Positions 7,981 to 19,400 of a stretch of 64,000 nt of DNA are shown in pieces. The stretch lies in NCBI RefSeq assembly GCF_000090795.2, contig NW_003546255.1:503938-567937 (forward strand), written 5' to 3'. The stretch's first letter is position 1. Each line of letters begins with the position of its first letter. The notes beneath the pieces are model-generated. The model saw nothing but the letters and a program-made list of their open reading frames with translations. It was not told the origin of the DNA and did no database searches. The stretch is from Amphimedon queenslandica (taxonomy: Eukaryota > Porifera > Demospongiae > Haplosclerida > Niphatidae). A program made the translations under genes and the position numbers.

Positions 7981-10900
7981 CTAAAACCATGTCTTTGTGG
8001 GTGTGTTTATTGGCATTCGATGCTGTGGCGTGAGAGGAAAGTTCTTAAAAGGGAGAGGGGTGCGTCTAGCAGAAGAGGGAGAGTTGGAGAGGAGGGGAGA
8101 AAGAGGAGGGGGGCTGTAGTACACCAGTGGACTGAATGGACGAAGAGACTCTTCTGTTCTCCTTAGTGTGTGCTTATTTAAAGATCTTGGGGTTGCCCAT
8201 CTAAAGGAAGAGACAAAATTACATTTTCTGATACATATTGATGTCCTTATGCTATGTAGAAAGTTTGAGCCAATTCTGACGTGGATTTTTCCAGTTATGG
8301 CCATTTAAAGAAGTGAGCCATTTTTTGAAAATTACCCTGTACTATAGCCCATGCTTTTTTCCAAAAAATGGCTCCAAAATGACCCCAAATTTTTATTACA
8401 TTTTCTGATACATATTGATGTCCTTATACTATGTAGAAAGTTTGAGCCAATTGCGACTTCAATTTTTCAAGTTACAGCCATTTTAAGAAAACATCAAAAA
8501 TCTAAAAAATACCCAAGGCTATAGCCCATGGTTTTTTCCAAAAAATGGCTCCGAAATCACCCCCAATTTTTATTACATTTTCTGATACATATTGATGTCC
8601 TTATGCTGTGTAGAAAGTTTGAGCCGATTCCGACTCCAAATTTTAAAGTTATGGCCATAGTCTTGTCCAATGCTTTTACTACAGTGCCCCCAAAAATGGC
8701 TAAGTACATGTACATGTACATATTCTAATTCCATTTCTAAAGTCATTAGTGATGCTTTGTAGGAAGTTTGAACTTATAAATGAATATATACATGTATATA
8801 CATAAAATGACATACTGTTTCCGCTCTTCTTCATTGTAAGACTCAATGAGTCTCTTCCATTGGTAGACGTGAGGGTATTCTCTTACATCAACTTCCACAC
8901 CACACAATGCTAATAAGACATCAAGATCTAACTTTGAAGGAACAGACCTGTGGAATTAGAATGAACAATCATGCTAAAACACAACAATAATAAAAAATAT
9001 AAAACATTATTTAATACTAAAAAAATAATTTATTACCCTCCGTCAATATAAACTGCATTGTTCTTATCAATCCTCGAGGGGGTCTTGCACGAATATTCAA
9101 TAGTGTCCGGTTCCGATTTCAAAGGTGAAATATCCTCATTTAAATTCATGCGCTCGAGCCCCTCCTCTAATGACGGGCCTGGCTCAATAGACGAAACTAG
9201 AGGAAGTGGATCTTCACTTTCATTAGTTGTTGGTTTGCTGTGGGCGTGGTCACCATTACTAACCACGCCCACTTCCTCCTCGTCTTTACTAATCTCATCT
9301 GCAAACAGCTTCTGCTTCGGTGAATCCTCCCCACTAGTCAATAAAGATAATCTTGATCTAGTTCTGTTGCTTGAGCTACGGACTGACCCAATTGATGGGG
9401 TCACCAAAGGCGCAGAGTGACACAGGGTAAAGATGTGCTTGTCTAGTTTCCGGAGACCCTCGGGTTTTGAGAAGTCGGCAAAGGAGCCGAGAAACTCCCA
9501 GTACTCGGTCCAACCAATGCCGTCTTTGTGGGCTAACAACCTGTTTTAAAAATAAAATAATAAAATATACAACTATATATACATGTATATGAAAGCATAT
9601 TATTATTATGAACACACACACACAGCTTGCAAAAGCAAGCCAGAAGTTACAACAATTATCGGTTCACAACAAGTAAACATAGATAATAATTAGTGATCAT
9701 TGTATAGTCCGTCTAATGATATTTGCAGTCCCCAACAACATCGTCTTTTGAATATGTTCCACCCTTATAACATCTCCAACCACCTCTCGATGTTTCTTAT
9801 TATTATTATTATTGTTGTTGTTGCTGTTGTTGTTATTATTATTATTATTATTGTTGTTGTTGTTGTTGTTAATTTTCCCTACCTTCCAATTCTTTCTAAT
9901 CCTCTGTCAGGATCAGATCTCTTCATTAAACTTGCTTTCTTCTTCAAATCAGAACAAGATGGAGACTTCCACTCCTTAAGCAATCCTCGTGCCTACAATA
10001 AAAAATAAAAAATAAAAGAAAATAAATATTATTGTACTTTAGCGGGAGAAAGAGGTCCAGCAAAAGCCTGTCCCACTAATGGGGAGGTTGTAACTTGAGG
10101 GGGGCCCACGAGAGGGAGGGACTCATTCAGTGACTGAGAGCCAGTGAGTGAACTGTCGTCAAGAACAACAGGACTACCGAGACTCGCTGGAGAAGAGTTA
10201 TCAATTGATCTGATGACAGGAACGTAATAAATGGAGGGATCTAGGGGACAAGGGGGAGGAGCATAAAACATAAATTAATCATAATTATGATAAATTTGTA
10301 TTTAGTTAAAAGAATTAAACAGTAATAATAAAAAGAGACAAGAAATACTATTACTGGTATTGATAAATTATAATGCACATGCTTACTGTTAATTAGATGT
10401 TTTATTTTTGATTTTAGCTCTTCATTGGATTTAGATTTAGATTTTGTACAGGCCAGGTCAGCGGCTGTCCTTCCTTGATTGTCTCTACACAAAAAAAAGA
10501 GAAAGAAAGGGGAGGACAAAGGAAGTGCAAAAAGGAACAGCTAAAAATATTTCAATTAAAAAGTAATAGGTACTTTTTTGTGGTGTCAGTTGCAGGGAAA
10601 GACATTAGGAATTCCACAATGTCTACGAACCCGTACATTGAAGCAATGTGGAGTGGAGTATAGTGTTTCTAATGGGAAGATGATAAGTAATGATACACCC
10701 TAACATACTGTACAGCAGGTGGTTATAATAATGAACAGAAATATAATATAAGTACATCCATGTCTAATTATCTATAGTCCTTGTATAAGAGTAGCCCTAT
10801 CATGTTTCTAATCTCATACTATGCTAGTACACATCCAGGAGGAATGCTAGGGGTTTAAATTCTTCCTTCTTTTTCTCTTATTTTTAAAAAACATTTCATA

Positions 10901-12216
10901 CATACATGTACATGTACTCAAGCCAGTCTTACCTCTGATACTTTAACCTTTGCCCTCTCATTCCCATCTTGAATATTAAGATACAAGTCGACAAGCCTCG
11001 ACTTTGACTCCTCCCTCAAGCGAAGAGCGTTCTCTCTCTTTCCCTCCCTCACTACCTCCGGGTCTATTCCTTCGATTCTCTTCTTTTCGTTTGAACTCAT
11101 GGCAGCATCAATGAGGACATCACTCACAGGATAAACTTCACTCCAGAACCTATCACTCTGAATTATGGACATTATATGCTTGCATATCTCCAGCTGGTTT
11201 TCCAGTGCAGCTAAATGAAGAGCGTTCCGTCTAGTGCCAGGATGAATGATCTCTGGGGTATCCCCTGATCCAAGGAGGTAGCGGGGGTTACCCCAAACGG
11301 TTTTTAAGAATTCCTCTGCGTTACCTTCTTGTATTATTTTAGCAAGAACGTTCTTATCTCTAGTCTTCTTGACACCAGGTAAGGGGCTGAGGGCTCTCTC
11401 TAGAGAATATTTCGGGCCAAGTTCCTCAGGGAAGACTGTTTTTGAAAATTCCTCGGCTTTGCTTTGATCGGAAAACTTCTTAAAGCGAGTTCCAACGGTC
11501 CCTTTAATGGCCTTTCTAAGGACTTCGTGATCATGATAGAACGGAGAGAGAGAGGAACGAGTCTCTTCGGGTGTTGAAGTACTAGTAGCGACAGCAAAAT
11601 ATAACGGAGTGGGTTTTGATACGGAATCAGCATTAGATGATGCTAGATCAGCACTGGATGACCCCGAATCAATATTTGATGATACGGGATCAGTACTAGT
11701 TGATACTGAATCAATATTTGATGGTATGGGATCAGTACCAGTTGATACCGAATCAATACTTGATGATATGGGATCAGCATTAGATGATACAAGATGAGAA
11801 TTAGATGATGCTGAATCTACTGATTCAGCACGATCTAATGACACCAGATCAGAGTTAGAATCAGTATTACGTGATACCAAATCAGACGATGACACAGATG
11901 TTTGAACGGTTGATGCAGGTAGCACAACAGCAACAGAATCACTCGAAACAGATCCATTCTGATTATGCTGAGCAACATGGCAGCCGGTATCGGCTTCATT
12001 CCCTTTTCCCACGCCTATCAAGTTAGCCAGCTTTTTCTCGTAAACTCCACGAGTGGTACGCATAATGACAGCTCCTATTACGCCGTGTCTTGCCAGCTGC
12101 TCCTTCAGCTCAACGTCAGAAAGTGATTTGACATCAATCCCCTTGTCCTCCATTATTAACTTAACACGTGTAACCCCGCCCACTAAAGGCGTGGCTCTAA
12201 CTTTTGAAGAGTTCAT
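7981..12216 (-). CDS. ANKLE2: ANKLE2-like ankyrin repeat and LEM-domain protein
   Basis: Eight exons close in phase (12216-10933, 10668-10574, 10484-10387, 10240-10038, 9992-9883, 9540-9037, 8947-8816, 8200-7981), giving 881 residues. Residues about 30-64 are a LEM-like domain (SLSDVELKEQLARHGV then MRTTRGVYEKKL). A Ser/Asp-rich repetitive linker follows, then an alpha/beta segment (YFAVATS, GTRFKKFSDQ). Ankyrin repeats come next (NALHLAALENQLEICKHI; HYTPLHIASMYGFVDIVEFL). The C-terminal region has the ANKLE2 hallmarks DPDRGLERIGR and WTEYWEFLGSFADF. In animals ANKLE2 acts at the ER/nuclear envelope, recruiting PP2A and restraining VRK1 so that BAF is dephosphorylated and the nuclear envelope reforms. 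The usual N-terminal membrane segment is not seen. The start codon abuts a small inverted-repeat element, so an upstream first exon may be missing. Confidence 0.85.
8210..8660 (+). repeat. 179-bp satellite, about 2.5 units, in ANKLE2 intron 7
   Basis: Tandem copies of the window-wide intronic satellite. Key landmarks per unit are CCCTGTACTATAGCCCATG, ATGGCTCCRAAAT, TTTTTATTACATTTTCTGAT and ATGTAGAAAGTTTGAGC. The array begins about 10 bp from the splice acceptor of the last ANKLE2 exon and is antisense to that gene. Confidence 0.9.
11610..11800. repeat. Coding minisatellite in ANKLE2 exon 1
   Basis: Imperfect repeats built on GATACTGAATCAATATTTGA-like units encode a run of S-N-I-D-S/T-D-P segments (minus strand). 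This is a low-complexity acidic/Ser linker between the LEM-like and alpha/beta regions, probably disordered and length-variable. Confidence 0.7.
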
Positions 12217-12217
12217 C

Positions 12218-12290
12218 CATAGATATTAGAGTAAATGAAATTTACTAAAATTTTTACTGAAATTTAGAGTAATTTACTCTAATATCTATG
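12218..12290. mobile_element. Small inverted-repeat element at the ANKLE2 start
   Basis: A perfect 19-bp inverted repeat (CATAGATATTAGAGTAAAT and its complement at 12272-12290) encloses 35 AT-rich bases. The flanks carry a 9-bp direct repeat, TGAAGAGTT (12205-12213 and 12289-12297), as expected from insertion. It sits 1 bp from the ANKLE2 ATG. Confidence 0.7.
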
Positions 12291-12777
12291 AAGAGTTGGA
12301 AGTTTAATTATTTTTAATTTTAAAACTTTTTATTTCTTTAAATACAAGAAAGAGTAAAATAGTAAGTAAAGGATGCTCCAGCAGTGCTGTTGTACACCAA
12401 TACCGTATGCGTGTGTGTGATTGGAGGTAAAGAATGCAGCTGCTTAAAATAATAATAATAATAATAATCACTATAATAATAATAGTTAAAGAGAGATACT
12501 CTGAGTATATATAGATAGGTGTATGTATGTATTTTTCTATCTGTCTGTATGCGTTTAGGATATACTGGCATGGTAATATAAGGAGGGGTATGAAAATGAG
12601 AGAGAGAGAGAGAGAGAGTTATATTTCTAAATGTGCTAAAACTGCTATATAGGGAAGAAGAGTCGAAGAAGTAGTAGTGAAACAAAAAGTCCGGGAAGAG
12701 TTTGATGTCTTTCCGAGGTAGCGTTAATGTACTTTTGCTGTTACTTGTATATTATCTAGAGTTAAAAGTTACTAAAC

Positions 12778-13991
12778 CTAATCCGAGCTGTCTTCGTCTT
12801 CATCCTCTTCCTCCTCCTCTTCATCTTCGTCGTCCTCCGGCTCGACAACAGCTTTGCTCTTCTTTGTCGACTTCCTAGAACCAGCTCCTTTTGATGGGAC
12901 CTTCCCGCCTTCTTTAATCCTCTCCATCTCTTCCTGGTAGCGCAGTTTGTCTTCCTTTGCTTGTTCTTCGTAAGGTTTCTTCTGTTCGGGCGTCATCACA
13001 TTCCAAGCTGCTCCTAGTTGCTTGGCAATCTCGCCAATGGAGGCTTCAGGATTCTGGGACTTGATCTTGGGCCGTTTGGCATTTGAGAAGAACATGAATG
13101 CAGACCTAGTAGGAGGTACAAAGGTAACAGTTATTGTTATTATTATTATCCTAACTATTGTTGTCTATTAGATATTTACATGCAAGAGGCTTGCATTGGA
13201 AGAATGTGGCAATGAATGTAGGAGCATTTAAAAGTTATAAAATCCATTAAAACCCACTCTTAAAGGATACTTAAGTCTATAATAACAGTAGAATAAACAG
13301 GCTTCTATTTTCAACCATAAAGAGTTGATTTCATAAAATCCCTCTCTCCCCCCTCTCTCTCTCTCACTGAGAAACAGACATGTGTATGGCTTTGAATCAA
13401 TTAATGTTAACTGCTATGTAGAGACTGGAGGTGAAAATAAAAGTTATGCCTGATTGATCCTGATTATTATTTATTTTTAACCAAAATTTGAAAATGGCAG
13501 CTGGTTTTTTAAAATCCAGCAGGCACACTAAAAGCCACTTCTTAAGAGATGACCAATAAAGTAGTTTGAAAAGTCTTTGACACTTAAATCCATTAAGTTT
13601 GTGATGTACATGTACATGAAAACTTAGCACTAACAAGATGGTAAAAAATTCAAAATATAACTATATACACGTTACATCCTTACAGATTTCTTTTTGGTAA
13701 AGAAGCATCCTTTTTCTTGCGACCGCCTGCACCCCGGCCCCCAGCAGGTGCTGTCTTCTGATAGACAGCCATTTCTTTCTTGTATCGCGTCCTATCTTCT
13801 TGACTTAAATCGATAAACCTCTGCTTGTCATCATCATCCATCTTCTTCCATTGCTCTGAGCAGTACTTGGAGAACTCTGTGAACTTGAGGCTCTTTCCCT
13901 CTGGGGTCTCTTTCATGTCCTGCACGAAAAAAGCATACGCGCTCGTTCTCCCTTTTGGTTTGTTGGGGTCCTTGTCGCTTTTCCTCGGCAT
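12778..13991 (-). CDS. HMGB: HMGB1/2-type two-box chromatin protein
   Basis: Two exons (13991-13684 and 13105-12778) close in phase to 211 residues. HMG box A opens PNKPKGRTSAYAFFVQDMKE and contains CSEQWKKMDDDDKQRF. HMG box B begins at the exon junction (KRNLSAFMFFSNAKRPKI) and contains GEIAKQLGAAWNVMTPEQKKPYEE without its spacer changes. A Ser/Lys linker leads to an acidic tail (EDDEDEEEEEEDEDEDSSD). This is the canonical vertebrate HMGB layout: both boxes bend DNA and the acidic tail tunes binding and contacts histones. The gene lies between ANKLE2 and SAP30L on the same strand. The mapped start gives MPRKSDKDPNKPKG, as in HMGB orthologues. Confidence 0.92.
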
Positions 13992-14789
13992 CTCCTTTAG
14001 AATTGAAGAAAACTGGTCTTTTCCTTGAAATAGTAGATAATTCCTGCAAGGGAAGGAGGGTAGTGGGCGTAGACGCCATTACGGACCCTTTACCACAACC
14101 AGCCCTAACGCCCTCTCTCTCCCCCGTCGGCTCACTTTCACCACTTTTAGGCTTACCTTTAAGCTTTTTCCTACTCGCCCTAGCCGCCTGTAGCTGCCTT
14201 TTAGTCTCTGCCGTGAAGAATGGCCTTAAATGAAAAGCCTACTTCAACCTTGTTTTGAAAATAAGAGCTACACTTCTTTACAGTGGCCCGCCAAAGACTG
14301 CTGTGATGAATACGCTGTGATAAGGACCAATAACAAGGTGGTAGGCTACTGCGCATGCGTATAACGCCACGTGGGACTTAACCGCCGGCAGGACACCGGA
14401 TATGCCCAGAATGGAAGAATTTTTAATTACGTGTGCTTTCTTTTCTTGTGGCCATTTTAAAGCATAACTGCATAATGCTGATATTTAAATTCATCCTAAC
14501 TTATTTTGCATGTTAAATCTCATAATGTTAACTAATCTTAATGGTGTAGTGTGAATGGTTCAGTACCAGTGTAACAGGTACAGTAATCGGTGTCATTATA
14601 CAGTTGATTCAATGCACGCATACAATAAAATACAACCATAGAGTTCATTCATAAGAAACCATTGAATGAGGTATCTCATTATATAATACACAAGAATGTG
14701 TGTGCACATAATTAGTGTTGTATGAAGAAGAGGGTGAAGAGAGAGAGAGAGAGGGTGTGAAAGGGGAGGGTGAAATAAGAGAAAGATAA
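13992..14789. other. HMGB upstream / SAP30L downstream spacer
   Basis: This holds the HMGB 5' region and SAP30L 3' flank. There is a CACGTG E-box at 14368-14373 in a locally GC-richer stretch (about 14280-14400), so the HMGB promoter is probably there. A (GA)n microsatellite lies near 14738-14754. No exon was recognised; open frames around 13834-14233 are shadows of HMGB or promoter sequence. Confidence 0.5.
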
Positions 14790-16112
14790 TCAGTCAATAG
14801 GTTTGGGATGATCCAATTTGCTCTTGTGAGATTTCACCATTGATATGAAAAGCTGTACTACTTTTTTCTCGTTGATACGAAGAGTCCTAAAATGCTTGGT
14901 CACGGCCTAAAACAAAGAAAGAACAACAATAATAAGAAGGAATTAAGAAACAAGCATCTATCTCTATGACTATTTCTCTGTCTGTGTCCTTTGTGTACCT
15001 CTACAAGCTGTATTTTGTTTGATCCTGGCTTTAATTGAAGTTTATAATGTCGTTTGTATCTTCTCAGTGTGTTCATTTGCAACTGAAGGAAATCAATCTA
15101 CAAGAAAGGGGGAGATAGAAACAAAGAGTAGTATAGCAAGTTGAATCGGTACAAACGATACTTTGTGATAAGATTAAGAGTTAGTAATACATCAATAGCA
15201 CATACTTCTGGTAAGAAATCGTTTTCCTCTTCCGAGTCTTTTCGTTTTCTTTTGTTCCTCAAACTGTGAACAAAGGTCCGATGATGATCGCAAATGCGAT
15301 TATGACTCGCCTAATGGATAAAATAAAGAGAGAGAGAGAGAAGAGATATAAAACTTGTAAAACATTTAGATACTCTTGAGAATATAACTCTTTAGTACTA
15401 GTTATCCTTTCATTTTCAAAACAGCCAGTTTTATGTAACACACATAGAATCTTTATTGTTATCAACAACACTCAGTTCTGATGGAATTACACATTAGACT
15501 CTTGACACATTCTTACATACATGCTAATGTACAAAAATGCCTTCCACAAAAGAGCAAGTGATATATGTAATTGTAACACATCAGGAAGCATTTCCACCAC
15601 ACACAAAATTAAATAACACACAAATGAAGCAGTACAACTACACACAGAACAAGATGCGTTGAGTTTAAACGTGAGACAGATTCACATGCTCAACACATGC
15701 TCAGTTCTACGCAAAGCTTAACATAAAAGGCTATCACGTCATGTCTTAGCGTCTCCCCCCACCGCCGAAAGCTGTTAATTAAAATAAGTGTGGCTCCAAT
15801 AACTAATAACACACCCACAGGTGCCCTTAATTAATTAAACTTTGCTATTTTATTTTAAAATAAGACAAGTGACATGTTCACAAAAAGATTACTGTGCATA
15901 ATATCAGTTATTGCTTCCCAGTATGTTTGGGTGCAATGATGGCTTACAGTTGAATCAGGGTAGAGCTTCTGTTTCTTTTGAGCCAAGGATTTCATCTTTT
16001 TCGTAAAGACACCAGAACCAGCTTTATTTGTGCATCTCTCCCCATTCTCCAGTAAAGAGCAGAGCTCCTCTCTTTCGGGAGAATGGTGAGTGGAGCTACC
16101 GTTTGAACTCAT
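14790..16112 (-). CDS. SAP30L: SAP30/SAP30L, Sin3-HDAC complex subunit
   Basis: Four exons (16112-15948, 15310-15206, 15097-14999, 14906-14790) close to 161 residues. The N-terminal zinc module is complete: CSLLENGERC in exon 1 and ICDHH in exon 2, with RTFVHSLRNKRKRKDSEEE giving the basic, phosphoinositide/DNA-binding stretch. The C-terminal Sin3-PAH3-binding domain has LQMNTLRRYKRHYKLQLKPG and HFRTLRINEKKVVQLFI. SAP30 proteins bridge Sin3 to HDAC1/2 and help place the repressor complex on DNA. The gene is head to head with ISWI, with 296 bp between start codons, implying a shared promoter for two chromatin regulators. Confidence 0.93.
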
Positions 16113-16408
16113 CTTCTAAAAAGATCCACGAAGAATGTCGAAGATCAGAAAGGCTTAAAAGAGGGCGTGTCGACAACGTGCGTTGTAACCACACCCACTA
16201 CATAATGTCCACGCCCACGTTGTGCTACCATGGCAACTAATTTTGATTATGTGACGTCATTTTAATAACCCTGATCACGTGATCAATTAACCCACCCCGC
16301 CAAATACCCAAACTCCAAAGGAGGTCCTAATTTTTCTAATTTTTTCCTCGAGTTTGTCGCCTCCTTTTATTCTTTCCAGCCGTCTTTACTGATAGCCAGT
16401 CCCTCAAA
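16113..16408. promoter_or_regulatory. Bidirectional SAP30L-ISWI promoter with X-box-like, CRE and E-box motifs
   Basis: Between the two start codons lie GCTACCATGGCAAC (16224-16237, one mismatch to the RFX X-box), the palindromic CRE TGACGTCA (16252-16259) and the 14-bp palindrome TGATCACGTGATCA (16272-16285), which contains an E-box. Their tight grouping in a 62-bp window makes this the best candidate regulatory cluster here. Factor binding is inferred from the motifs alone. Confidence 0.55.
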
Positions 16409-19400
16409 ATGGAGGTGGATAATCAAGTGGATCCAGTCGAGGAGGAGGAAGAAGAGGAAGAGGATGACAACGTGATGGATGATGATGCTGATTACGTCCC
16501 TCCCGAGGAGATGCATGCTGGTGCCTCTAGTGGCCGTCAGGGATCAGTCTCAGGACTACTGACCACGCCTCTAAAGAGCCCCCCAGCTAAGGAATATGCC
16601 GACAAGCTCGTACGTTATTTTTTACATAATTATTCTAATTAATACCCATCTCTAATTATTATTCTAATTAATGCCCATTGTAATCAATGTCGTTCTATTT
16701 ATTCTAATTAATGCCCATCCTTAGGCCGACGACAGGGTGAAGAGGTTCAACTATCTTTTGGAGCAGACGGAACTGTTTGGTCACTTTATGAGTGCCTCTA
16801 CCAGCAAGTCACCGAAAAGTCCACACAAGTTCAAGGCTCCAATGGACAAACGGAAGCGACGGTCCTCTGAAGGAGCATCCACGTGAGTTTTAACCATTGT
16901 CATAGCAACTGTTGACCATGCCCCTTGTAGGCGACATCGAATGAGCGAAGCCGACGAAGAGGACGACTTTCTTGAAGATGATTTGAACGACACGGCCATT
17001 ACTCACTTCACCGAGAATCCTTTTTGTGAGTGGCCCTCTCGTTACTATTTTTAGCATCCTCGTTACTATTTTTAGTCATAAAGAACGGGAAGATGAGAGA
17101 TTATCAGGTCCGTGGTCTCAACTGGATGATATCACTTTACGAAAATGGGATCAACGGGATACTGGCTGACGAAATGGTAATTAATTAGTAGGCGTGGCTT
17201 ATTAATAGTTATTAATGGTTATTAATTTAGGGTTTGGGTAAGACTTTACAGACAATAGCGTTGCTGGGGTACATGATACATTTAAGAGACGTTCCCGGTC
17301 CACATATTGTCATAGCACCAAAGAGTACCCTGGCAAACTGGATGATGGAGTTCAAGAGATGGTGTCCATCCATTGTTACCATTTGCCTCATTGGTACACA
17401 AGAGGAGAGGGTAAGTAGGTGTGGTTTTGTGGGCGTGTCTAACCCCACCCACATAGGCTCGTATTATCAGCGAAGAGATTCTGCCTGGCGAATGGAATGT
17501 CGTCATAACGTCGTACGAGATGGTTTTGAAAGAGAAGGCGACTTTTAAGAAGTTCAGCTGGAGGTATATGGTGATTGACGAGGCTCACAGGATCAAGAAC
17601 GAAAAATCCAAAGTATGGGAATGAGATTATTCACTTTGATGCTAAGCTTTTATTATAATATAATATATAGCAATGATTCTATTCTATTTCTCACCATTTT
17701 CCTCTCTCTCTCTCTCTTTCCAGTTGTCAGAGATTGTTCGTGAGTTCAACACAGCTAACCGTCTCCTGCTAACTGGTACTCCTCTTCAAAACAATCTTCA
17801 CGAGCTTTGGGCTCTACTTAACTTTTTACTACCAGACTTCTTTGACTCATCAGAAGTAAGGACAGAGAGATGTAATGCCACCAATGACATGTACTTTTGC
17901 CAGTAACTAATATGATTCTTGTATTTTTCCAACTTTTTCACACTTTCTTTCTTAATCTTTCACTATAATCTTAATAATAATGCATGTACATCTACATGAA
18001 GTTTTGTAAAATTATTATTTTTAAATTTTTGCTCCTTCCTGTTATGTTAATTAGGATTTTGATGCCTGGTTTAATAAAAGTAACCTCGAAGACTCCAAAC
18101 TTGTTGATCGTTTGCATACTGTTCTCAGACCTTTCCTCTTGAGGAGACTAAAATCAGACGTGGAGAAGAAACTGCCACCGAAGAAAGAAACTAAAGTATA
18201 TGTAGGACTCAGTAAAATGCAACGAGAATTGTAAGTAAAAGAATGGTTCATTTTTATTAGATTTTCTGATACATATTAATGTACTTAAGCTATGTAGAAA
18301 GTTTGAATCGATTCCGACTTCAATTTTTAAAGTTATGTCCATTTTTTTAAATGGGCTAATTTTTGAAAAAATCCCTGTACTATAACCCATGCTTTTTTCT
18401 GAAAAATGGCTCCGAAATCACCCCTAATTTTAATTACATTTTCTAATACATATTGATATCCTTATGCTATGTAGAAAGTTTGAGCTGATTCCGACTTCAA
18501 TTTTTCAAGTTATGGCCATTTAAAAATAACTATGTGTCCTCTTTTCTCATCAGGTATACTGGTATATTGCTTAAAGACATTGATGTGGTGAATGGAGTAG
18601 GCAAAATGGAGAAGGTCAGACTACTCAACATTCTAATGCAGCTGAGGAAATGCTGCAATCATCCTTACCTTTTTGACGGAGCTGAACCAGGTAACAAATA
18701 AAAAAACAAAAGACCAATAAATTAAATATATATGTATATATATAATTATTTCTTTTCTTCCAGGTCCTCCTTATACGACAGATTCTCACATAGTCTACAA
18801 CTGCGGGAAGTTGAGTCTTCTTGAGAAGCTCCTCCCTCGTCTACAGAGCGAGGGATCACGAGTACTCATATTCTGTCAGATGACGAGAATGTTGGATATT
18901 CTTGAAGACTACTGCCTTTGGAAGGAGTAAGGAAAACACGTCATTTACATGTACATGTATACATCACTTTTATTTTCTGTCCAGGTATAAGTATTGCAGG
19001 CTTGACGGCCAGACTGCGCATTCCGACAGACAAGACTCGATCAACGATTTCAACCGCCCCGGAAGCGACAAATTCATTTTTATGCTCTCCACCCGAGCAG
19101 GGGGTCTGGGCATTAATTTGGCTACGGCTGACGTCGTGATATTGTACGATAGTGATTGGAACCCTCAGGTTGATCTCCAGGCTCAGGATAGGGCCCATCG
19201 TATAGGACAGACGAAGCAGGTGAGGATATTTCGATTTATAACGGAGAACTCTGTGGAAGAGAGGATCGTGGAGAGGGCTGAGATGAAACTGCATCTTGAT
19301 CAAGTTGTTATTCAACAAGGTAAAGGAGTAGGCATTCAATCCTAAGGATTTTGTTTACACATATATATGTACATGTATATTAATATACCTTCGTCATAAA

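Noticed and set aside
8210-8660. Transposase-coding element in the satellite arrays
   Set aside because: The units have no open frame of length and no terminal inverted repeats; they behave as tandem monomers.
8981-9420. Plus-strand frame of about 120 codons over ANKLE2
   Set aside because: Opposite-strand shadow of ANKLE2 exon 6, which has clear family motifs.
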